Source: Micrococcales bacterium
Lineage (GTDB): Bacteria; Actinomycetota; Actinomycetes; Actinomycetales; Cellulomonadaceae
Direction of reading: 5' to 3'
NCBI GenBank assembly: GCA_009783975.1
Contig: WRCL01000044.1
Span: 1 to 9,289, forward strand
DNA: 9,289 nt
The position numbers were made by a program, and so were the translations under genes. Below the pieces are notes generated by a model. It made no database searches, was not told where the DNA came from, and saw only the letters and a program-made list of their open reading frames with translations. Shown here piece by piece: positions 1 through 4,826 of the stretch (position 1 is the first letter of the stretch; every line of letters begins with the position of its first letter).

Positions 1-63
1 AGGGCCCAAAGGGGTCGGCAGTGGGTGTGCGAACAGCGGCGAACATGGCCGGAACGGTGACGA
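1..63. repeat. 63-bp exact direct repeat, left copy (partner 3943-4005)
   Basis: These 63 bases match 3943-4005 exactly and in the same orientation. The match stops abruptly at base 64 and may continue beyond the left edge. In the partner copy the bases encode part of the shared C-terminal module of the immunity-like gene at 3794-4816, including the peptide VTVPAMFAAVRTP. Exact identity over this length, when the paralogous modules elsewhere in the window have diverged strongly, points to a recent duplication or gene conversion. Seen directly; the mechanism is inferred. Confidence 0.93.
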
Positions 64-154
64 CCAGCGGCGCCCAGCCGGTCCCGTCGGCCGAGCCCGC
101 CAGGGGGCTGGCCAGCCCAGAGCCGCCCTGTGGGAGGCGACTGGCGGTGGTCAC
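1..154 (-). pseudogene. Partial copy of the shared immunity C-terminal module, running off the window
   Basis: On the minus strand a frame from a possible GTG at 152-154 is open to the left edge. Its last 21 codons in the window are identical, and in the same frame, to part of the shared C-terminal module of the gene at 3794-4816. Upstream of the identical stretch the frame reads a Gly/Ala/Pro-rich peptide (including SPLAGSADGTGWAPL) that I cannot match to the other modules, and the conserved TYVVHP and RTD.RGRL segments that should precede this part are missing. It is therefore most likely a 5'-truncated relic or hybrid. It could also be the end of a further immunity-like gene whose 3' part is outside the window. 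Start and coding status are uncertain. Confidence 0.35.
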
Positions 155-179
155 CTTCTCGAATGCTCGACGCCGCCTG

Positions 180-377
180 TCATGAAGCAACCCACGCCGC
201 CCGCACCTCAGCCACGCGCCGCGATCCTCGCCCGCACCATGCCCGCGTTCCAGAAGAACTGATGTCGTCAGCGTTGATCTGCAGCGACAGCCCGTTGCTG
301 TCGAGGATCATCACGTCCAGGCGCTGGGCCAGGACGTGCTCGAGGAGGGCACGTGGTCCGCCATGGCGAAGATTCGA
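180..377 (-). pseudogene. Possible toxin-tip relic downstream of the small immunity-like gene
   Basis: Directly after the TGA of the gene at 378-794 the same frame stays open to a TGA at 180-182 but has no convincing start. It contains EHVLAQRLDVMILDSNGL, which closely resembles EHVLKLAQRLDVMIRDTSGL at the end of the fragment at 2224-2589. The two copies differ by a 6-base, in-frame indel (Lys-Leu present or absent), which is what divergence of coding DNA looks like. I read it as the broken 3' end of a toxin gene of the same kind as the one that once preceded gene A. The Arg/Ala-rich remainder may be non-coding. The family is unknown. Confidence 0.35.
290..343. repeat. Short direct repeat (partner 2241-2300), 28-bp exact core
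   Basis: Bases 305-332 equal 2256-2283 exactly. After the core this copy goes straight to GACGTGCTCG, while the partner first has six extra bases (CTTCAG). On the other side, 290-304 still matches 2241-2255 at about 11 of 15 positions. Both copies lie in homologous minus-strand reading frames encoding the AQRLDVMI peptide, so the repeat marks shared toxin-tip sequence and is not a mobile-element end. Confidence 0.8.
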
Positions 378-794
378 TCACTCAGGTGCGGGGCTTCGCC
401 TGGTCGGGCCTTTCTCGTCGAACTCCTGGACGTCCTGCCAACTCATCGCAAGCTCGGAAGCAGTGATTCCTTTGGGCAGTTCTGCAAAAGTTCCGCGTGC
501 AGGTTCGATGACAACGATCCGGGGCGCCGCGGGAGGAATTGCAGCGCGCAGAGCGGCCGCTACCAACTCGTTTTGCTCGAACAGTCCGTCAATAGACACG
601 CCGCTGTGGTCTCGGCTCAGTTCAACCGAAAAGGAAGGTCCGTCCGACGGATCGACGTCGAGCGTCCCTTCAACATCCGGGGAACTGACGTACCGAGGCC
701 CCGAGATAGATCCATCGCGAAACAGTGGGGTGAGCGCCCGTGCCACGGTTTCGAGATCGAGGATGGGCGAGTCGTCGACGCTACATAAGATCAT
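378..794 (-). CDS. Small immunity-like protein of unknown family
   Basis: This 138-residue acidic soluble protein (starts MILCSVDDSPILDLETVARA, ends in a charged TRRSPAPE tail) has no signal peptide or membrane helix. I do not recognise its family. The role as an immunity protein is inferred from context: it is small, acidic and cytosolic, it starts 9 nt after the stop of immunity-like gene A, and it is the last intact gene before toxin debris. The ribosome binding site is weak (AGGGCGG overlapping the preceding TAG), so translation is probably coupled to gene A. Hand-counted stretches have about 60% GC against up to 80% in gene A, as is common for recently acquired immunity genes. The last dozen residues look unlike the rest and the original C-terminus may have been replaced at a recombination joint. 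Unlike genes A, B and C it lacks the shared C-terminal module. Confidence 0.72.
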   Translation of the reverse strand: MILCSVDDSPILDLETVARALTPLFRDGSISGPRYVSSPDVEGTLDVDPSDGPSFSVELSRDHSGVSIDGLFEQNELVAAALRAAIPPAAPRIVVIEPARGTFAELPKGITASELAMSWQDVQEFDEKGPTRRSPAPE

Positions 795-803
795 CGCGCC
801 GCC

Positions 804-2213
804 CTATCGGTACGACTCGCTGCCAACGTTGCCGTCGATGGTGTAGTCGACGCGCATCCCCGACGCGGTGCTGCTGTCCCCGTCGTAGGACGCCGTGATC
901 TGCACCGTCAGGCTGGCGCCGTTCTGTGTTGCGACGCGCAGCCTCTCGGCGAGGTCGGTCAGTCCTTGTTGCGCCGTTGGGGTTGCCGCGTCGAGCATCG
1001 CGTCGATGCTGATGCGGGTGATCCCGCCTCCGAGCAGCTGGGCCAGGGGGTGCAGGCAGCCTTGGCCGAGCACAGGTGCCGCCCGGTAGGCCAGGGCCTG
1101 GACGAGACGCCCGCGGGCGTCGGTGCGCAGCACCAGCGCCGGGCCTGGGCACGGCGGGTGCAGCACGTAGGTGGCGTCTTTCTCGGGTGTGACGTCGATG
1201 AACGGGTTGGGCACGAACGGTGTGGCCTGCACGGTCTCGACGTAGCGGACCATTGCGCTGCTGTCGGTGTAGCAGTCCGCGACGATGCCTGCCTCCATCG
1301 TCAGGATCAGCCGGGTCTCTGCCGGGGCCGTGACCAGGGCGTGAGTGTCGATGCGCAGGTCGATCTCTTCGGTCGCGGCGACCGCAGGACGTGGAGCGTC
1401 AGGCGGGACCGCCCATGTGCGTCGCAGGTAGGCTTGGGGAACCCACTGGTTTGAGGCGCCGTCCCACACCAGCACCTGTGCGTCGTCATGGGCAGGCCCA
1501 GCCGCCAGGACCTGCAGCACTCCCGGCTCGGGGGGCCGCAGCTGGGCGACCTGGGCCAGCACAGGGTTGCCTGGCGTGGTACGTCCTGGCGCAGGTTCCA
1601 GCCCCCAGTACCGCGCGAGGTCTTTGTCCAGAGACGGGTCGTCGGGCCACAAGCAGTTCGCCGGGTTGAGCAGGTCGTCCCAGTGCCCGAACGCCGCGAT
1701 GTCCATCCACTGGCCGGTGAACGTGTTCCCGGTGGACGTGCCTTGGTGCCAGACCCGCTCGGCTGCGATCTGGAACGACAGCTTCAGCGTCCCGTCCGGG
1801 TCGAACGACAGCATTTGGCACATCTGGGCGTCGGTGTGCAGCCACTTTCCCGGACCGGGCACCGGGGGGTCGCCGGGCGGGTAGGTCCAGTCGGCCACCG
1901 ACTTCAAGAACCAGCGTCCGGCGATGGAGCTGTACGACGTCGAGCGCAGGTGTGACCCGTGCTCGTCGTCCCACCGCACACCAGCCCCGTCATGCCCCAC
2001 GCTGATCCTCCACCGGCACCCCCGCCACGGCAGGTCGTCGCCGACCATCCCTGTGCCGTCGATGATCATCATCGATGCTGGCCACCCAGGGGTGGGGCCT
2101 GTGCCGCTGACCAGGTGCTCATAGACTGCCCGGGCTGTGTCCTCGTCCCACCAGGTGTCGTCCAGCGGGTCTCCGCCGGTCCAGCCGCTGGTGTACACAG
2201 GCCGCAAGATCAT
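804..2213 (-). CDS. Immunity-like protein A: unique N-terminal domain plus shared degenerate nuclease-like module
   Basis: 469 residues from the ATG at 2211-2213, chosen because a good Shine-Dalgarno (AAGGAG at 2219-2224) lies 5 nt upstream; the open frame extends 14 codons further without support. Residues 1 to about 260 form a Trp/Asp/Pro-rich soluble domain I do not recognise. RRTWAVPPDAPRP (264-276) resembles the linker in genes B and C and opens the shared module. The module contains RYVETVQA (about 323-330), DATYVLHP (346-353), VLRTDARGRL (361-370), a late SLTVQITASYDGDSS stretch (434-448) and VDYTIDG (455-461). Order and wording recall the DNA/RNA non-specific endonuclease domain of polymorphic toxins, but the DGGH catalytic site is replaced by GQGCLH, so nuclease activity is unlikely. 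The start follows the stop of the toxin-tip fragment at 2224-2589 by 10 nt, which suggests that this neutralised a toxin whose gene has since been deleted. Function is inferred. Confidence 0.82.
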   Translation of the reverse strand: MILRPVYTSGWTGGDPLDDTWWDEDTARAVYEHLVSGTGPTPGWPASMMIIDGTGMVGDDLPWRGCRWRISVGHDGAGVRWDDEHGSHLRSTSYSSIAGRWFLKSVADWTYPPGDPPVPGPGKWLHTDAQMCQMLSFDPDGTLKLSFQIAAERVWHQGTSTGNTFTGQWMDIAAFGHWDDLLNPANCLWPDDPSLDKDLARYWGLEPAPGRTTPGNPVLAQVAQLRPPEPGVLQVLAAGPAHDDAQVLVWDGASNQWVPQAYLRRTWAVPPDAPRPAVAATEEIDLRIDTHALVTAPAETRLILTMEAGIVADCYTDSSAMVRYVETVQATPFVPNPFIDVTPEKDATYVLHPPCPGPALVLRTDARGRLVQALAYRAAPVLGQGCLHPLAQLLGGGITRISIDAMLDAATPTAQQGLTDLAERLRVATQNGASLTVQITASYDGDSSTASGMRVDYTIDGNVGSESYR

Positions 2214-2218
2214 GTCAT

Positions 2219-2224
2219 CTCCTT
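2219..2224 (-). promoter_or_regulatory. Ribosome binding site deciding the start of gene A
   Basis: The minus strand reads TGAAGGAGATGACATG: the stop codon of the preceding fragment, AAGGAG, a 5-nt spacer and the ATG at 2211-2213. The stop codon overlaps the ribosome binding site, the usual layout for translational coupling. It favours this ATG over the in-frame ATG at 2253-2255. Confidence 0.75.
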
Positions 2225-2240
2225 CATAGTCCGTGGACGA

Positions 2241-2300
2241 GCCCGCTGGTGTCACGGATCATCACGTCCAGGCGCTGGGCCAGCTTCAGGACGTGCTCGG
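2241..2300. repeat. Short direct repeat (partner 290-343)
   Basis: Contains the 28-bp exact core 2256-2283 shared with 305-332, plus six extra bases (CTTCAG, 2284-2289) before the common GACGTGCTCG. It encodes the toxin-tip peptide at the end of the fragment at 2224-2589. Confidence 0.8.
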
Positions 2301-2332
2301 GGACCGCAGTGCTCTGCACGGGGACCTCCAGG

Positions 2333-2561
2333 ACCGACACCAGGGCCACGACCGGCACGCCGACGGCGACGTACCGGACCGCCCAGTCCGCAGGCCCGCG
2401 CGCACGTGCGGCGCGCCAGACCACAACCCCAAGACCGACCGTCGCGGCGACGATACCTGTGGTCACCACGTGCCCGCCGAACCCGGCTGCGCCGCTTGAC
2501 AAGTCCGACGGGATCAGCGACAGCCCGAACCGCACCCGCTCCGGGGACAGCTGGTTGCCGT
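2333..2561. repeat. 229-bp direct repeat of PrsW coding sequence (partner 6336-6564)
   Basis: Aligned by eye with a constant offset of 4003 and no gaps, this stretch differs from 6336-6564 at about 20 of 229 positions (roughly 91% identity). Both edges are sharp: similarity collapses before 2333 and after 2561. It is the surviving part of a second PrsW-toxin gene. The two direct copies could recombine, which would delete or duplicate about 4 kb containing genes B and C and much of the toxin. Confidence 0.92.
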
Positions 2562-2591
2562 GGGCCGCCGAACACCGGCAAGACGGCATCC

Positions 2592-3596
2592 TCAGGTGTT
2601 GGGGAAGGTCTGGGTGGTCGTCTGCCCGTCGGCGACGTAGTCGATCCGGAACTCGGCTGGGACCCGGCTGGTTCCGTCATAGGCGACCGAGACCCTGGCC
2701 GAGACGGTGCCGTGCTCCATCCAGCCGTCAAGGTCTGCGGTCAGCTCGTTCAGGCTGGTCGCGGCGGGTTCTTGCTCGGCGGTCACCAGGGTGGCAGTGC
2801 TCACCTGCCCGGGCCAGGCGCCCAGTGTGTGGGTGAGGTTGAACGCGTCGTGGAGGTGGCCGAAGGATCCGTACGGGGGCACCGGGTCGGCCAAGACCTC
2901 GACGAGGCGGGCCTGGGCGTCGGTGCGCAGCACCACGGCGTAGCGCCCGTCGCCGGGGTGCACGACGTAGGTCGCATCGGGCCTGGCAGTGGCGAGCAGG
3001 GGGTTGGACAGTTCGGCCGTGCCGGGCACGGTCTCGACGTAGCAGACCTGCCCGGCCGCGTTGGTGCAACACAGGGCCTCGACTCCGCCCGGAAGCGTCA
3101 TGTCGTACCGAGTGGCCGGTTGCGGTTGGACCTGTGTGCCAGGCTGGGCGGCGAGGTCCACCGCGAATGCCTGGTGGGTCACGGGGCGCGGGGCGCCAGC
3201 GGGTGTGACCCAGGTGTGGCGGGGCGCCGGTGCTGTGTGCTTGGCCGGCACGAACGGGTCGTGCGGGGGAGGCGCCGGGGCGGGCCCCGGAGGGTCCATC
3301 TCTAGCACCACGGCGACCTGGTTCGCCCCGCTGCCGGGCGGGCCACCAGAAGGGACGTCGCAGTCGTGTACCGAGACCACACGCCAGGTGGCTCCGCTGA
3401 TCGTCACCAGGTCACCGACGAACGCCTCGACCGTCTCTTCGTCGCCGGCGCCGATCTCCCCGTGGCAGATAGCAAGCCTGGTGTAGCCCCTGGCAGAGCC
3501 TGTCTGCATGACTCCGACGTGGTCGATGCCCACCGGGTTCGAGATCGCATGCATGAGCTCTTCCCGGACGGCGATGATCTTGTTCCTGCGAAACAC
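2592..3596 (-). CDS. Immunity-like protein B: DUF6406-like N-terminal domain plus shared degenerate nuclease-like module
   Basis: 334 residues from the GTG at 3594-3596, preceded by AGGAGG (3607-3612) with a 10-nt spacer; the ATG at residue 15 is an alternative start. The frame is open further upstream, but that sequence belongs to a toxin remnant in another frame. Residues about 25-100 form a small beta-rich domain with GDLVTISGATWRVVSV and VAVVLEMDP, reminiscent of DUF6406-type immunity-like proteins (weak, by pattern). A Pro-rich linker (101-125) follows, then RHTWVTPAGAPRP (126-138) opening the shared module: CYVETV (185-190), DATYVVHP (207-214), VVLRTDAQARLV (221-232), SVAYDGTS (303-310), FRIDYVADG (316-324) and TFPN near the end. 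The place of the nuclease DGGH motif reads SFGHLHD, so catalysis is not expected. It starts 14 nt after the calpain-like toxin tip, so its former target was probably that toxin. Function is inferred from context. Confidence 0.82.
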   Translation of the reverse strand: MFRRNKIIAVREELMHAISNPVGIDHVGVMQTGSARGYTRLAICHGEIGAGDEETVEAFVGDLVTISGATWRVVSVHDCDVPSGGPPGSGANQVAVVLEMDPPGPAPAPPPHDPFVPAKHTAPAPRHTWVTPAGAPRPVTHQAFAVDLAAQPGTQVQPQPATRYDMTLPGGVEALCCTNAAGQVCYVETVPGTAELSNPLLATARPDATYVVHPGDGRYAVVLRTDAQARLVEVLADPVPPYGSFGHLHDAFNLTHTLGAWPGQVSTATLVTAEQEPAATSLNELTADLDGWMEHGTVSARVSVAYDGTSRVPAEFRIDYVADGQTTTQTFPNT

Positions 3597-3606
3597 GGCG
3601 TTGTTT

Positions 3607-3612
3607 CCTCCT
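3607..3612 (-). promoter_or_regulatory. Ribosome binding site of gene B
   Basis: AGGAGG on the minus strand, overlapping the TAG (3611-3613) that ends the calpain-like fragment and 10 nt before the GTG at 3594-3596. It is the main reason for choosing GTG over the longer open frame and over the downstream ATG at 3552-3554, which has a weaker GGAAGAG upstream. Confidence 0.6.
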
Positions 3613-3793
3613 ACGGCCAGACATCGAGCATCTTGAAAAGCTTCTGGAAGTCGTCGACGCGTACGGGCCTCGGATGCGTGTGACCCCACGGGTTGATCAG
3701 CACCACGTTCCCTTCCGGAGTGAGCCCGGCCACAGATCGGCCCAGAGAGCTCAGTGTCTTCCTTCCTTGCCAGATGAGCGTGCTGGGTGGCGG
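3611..3793 (-). pseudogene. Orphan C-terminal tip of a calpain-like cysteine protease toxin
   Basis: In the 197-nt gap between genes C and B the minus strand has an open frame of about 60 codons ending at TAG 3611-3613. It encodes NVVLINPWGHTHP (NPWG at 3683-3694) followed by VRVDDFQKLFKMLDVWP. A beta strand running into NPWG is the Asn-containing part of the Cys-His-Asn catalytic triad in calpain-type papain-fold proteases, known as toxin domains in polymorphic toxin systems. The Cys and His parts are absent from the window. There is no plausible start, and the frame runs into the stop of gene C, so this is a 3' remnant and not a gene. The distance from its stop to gene B (14 nt) matches an intact toxin-immunity junction. 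The family call rests on one motif and its context. Confidence 0.68.
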
Positions 3794-4816
3794 CTACCTG
3801 GTGGCGATGGTCTGGGTGCCGGGTTGTCCGTCGATGGTCCACTCGACCTGGATGCTTGTTCCTGCGGAGTCGTCGTGCACAGCGGTGATCCGTAATCCGA
3901 CAGCGCTGCCTTGGTTGACCGCCTGTGCCAGTTCGGACGCCAAGGGCCCAAAGGGGTCGGCAGTGGGTGTGCGAACAGCGGCGAACATGGCCGGAACGGT
4001 GACGAGCTCGGTGCCTCGGCCGAACAGGTCAGTGAGCGGGTCGTGCGTCGGGGCCAAGGTCTCGACCAGTGCCAGGGTGAGGCGTCCTCGATCGTCGGTT
4101 CGCAGGACGTGGCTGTGCTGCCGGTCCATGCCAGCGGTCGGGTGCACGACGAACGTCGCCGCCGGGTAGGGACGCTCGAGCACGGCGTTCCGGCAGCCCA
4201 CCCGAGCCTGTGCCGTCTCGACGTAGCAGATCTGACCCAGCGCGTTCGTGTAGTAGTCGACCTCGGTCCCGTCTGCGAGCCTCACCCGGTACAGCACACC
4301 CGGCTGCGGCACGAGTGTGGCCGTGTGTTCGGCCATGTCAATCCACTGGACGCTGGAGTATTGGGGTCGGGGTGCGCTGGCGGGGGCCAACCACATGTGG
4401 CGGGGTCGTGTGTGCTCTCCGACCCGCCACCGGTCAGGCCATGTGCCCGCACGCACGAGGGAGAGGACCTCGGCCGGTGTCATTGTCGGCCTTGGCTGGA
4501 GCAGGCAGTCGGCCCACTCGGCCACCATCACCGAGCCGTCCGGAGGGAACCCCGGAAGGTGTGTGATGATCGATATCATTCTCGCGGCCACATCGTCATC
4601 CGTGGCCTGCACGGGAAGCACGGCATCGAATTGATGCGCGTCCACCGTCCCGAGGATCTGCCTCTGTTCAACGATCTGGCACTGGCCTCCGTACGGCGTT
4701 CCCAGAGGCGCCGGTCTGTACACCGACGCAGGCCAGACGTTCCGCAGAGCTTCGAGCAGAATGTCTGCACTGAAAAGATAAGGGCCGTCGAGGATCCCGA
4801 CTGTAATGTCAAACAA
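3794..4816 (-). CDS. Probable cognate immunity protein C with shared degenerate nuclease-like module
   Basis: 340 residues from a TTG at 4814-4816, preceded by GGGAGG (4821-4826) that overlaps the toxin's stop codon; no other start lies nearby. Residues 1 to about 125 form a soluble domain I do not recognise (starts MFDITVGILDGPYLFSADIL). Its position directly after the intact toxin makes it the likely inhibitor of the nuclease tip. MWLAPASAPRPQ (141-152) begins the module shared with A and B: YRVRLADGTEVDYYTNALGQ (176-195), CYVETA (197-202), ATFVVHP (220-226), HVLRTDDRGRL (236-246), VTVPAMF (272-278), LRITAVHDDS (308-317), VEWTIDG (324-330). The order fits the DNA/RNA non-specific endonuclease domain, but the DGGH region reads THDPLTDLFGRG and metal-binding residues are missing. 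Bases 3943-4005 recur exactly at 1-63. The immunity role is inferred from location. Confidence 0.85.
   Translation of the reverse strand: MFDITVGILDGPYLFSADILLEALRNVWPASVYRPAPLGTPYGGQCQIVEQRQILGTVDAHQFDAVLPVQATDDDVAARMISIITHLPGFPPDGSVMVAEWADCLLQPRPTMTPAEVLSLVRAGTWPDRWRVGEHTRPRHMWLAPASAPRPQYSSVQWIDMAEHTATLVPQPGVLYRVRLADGTEVDYYTNALGQICYVETAQARVGCRNAVLERPYPAATFVVHPTAGMDRQHSHVLRTDDRGRLTLALVETLAPTHDPLTDLFGRGTELVTVPAMFAAVRTPTADPFGPLASELAQAVNQGSAVGLRITAVHDDSAGTSIQVEWTIDGQPGTQTIATR
3943..4005. repeat. 63-bp exact direct repeat, right copy (partner 1-63)
   Basis: Lies inside the shared C-terminal module of gene C and is identical to the first 63 bases of the window in the same orientation. Identity ends at base 4006. 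Confidence 0.93.
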
Positions 4817-4820
4817 TGTG

Positions 4821-4826
4821 CCTCCC
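4821..4826 (-). promoter_or_regulatory. Ribosome binding site of immunity gene C, overlapping the toxin stop
   Basis: The minus strand reads TAGGGAGGCACATTG: the toxin's TAG, a strong GGGAGG, a 4-nt spacer and the TTG start. This ties immunity translation to the toxin message and supports the unusual TTG start. Confidence 0.75.

Larger units (their letters stand above)
2224..2589 (-). pseudogene. Chimeric remnant: PrsW protease core joined to a toxin tip
   Basis: A 121-codon open frame beginning with an ATG 2 nt after the stop of gene B. From about residue 12 to residue 87 it copies the PrsW part of the large toxin at 4826-7168, including GFGGHVVTTGIVAA with the third PrsW motif histidine. 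The EExxK motif, the second Glu motif and the HMAYN motif are all missing, so it cannot be an active protease. At residue 87 the match ends and 34 residues of different sequence follow (including EHVLKLAQRLDVMIRDTSGL), ending 10 nt before gene A. The simplest reading is an internal deletion in a second PrsW-toxin gene, leaving a piece of its membrane core fused to the last residues of its toxin domain. It might still be translated as a small two-helix membrane protein. Confidence 0.75.

Noticed and set aside
182..262. Short plus-strand frame MKQPTPPAPQPRAA... of 26 codons
   Set aside because: No ribosome binding site, no homologue recognised, and it overlaps the toxin-tip relic on the other strand.
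2056..2076. Palindrome-like GATGATCATC region inside gene A
   Set aside because: Lies within codons for Met-Met-Ile-Ile-Asp and is explained by the protein sequence; not near a promoter.
1959..3305. Long plus-strand open frame of 448 codons across genes A and B
   Set aside because: Low-complexity Arg/Gly/Pro/Ala-rich product without recognisable domains; it crosses two minus-strand genes with clear homology to each other and is explained by high-GC codon bias.
3597..3842. N-terminal extension of gene B to an ATG at 3842
   Set aside because: The added 82 residues overlap the end of gene C and the calpain-like fragment, which is read in another frame, and look like noise; the GTG at 3594-3596 has a good ribosome binding site.
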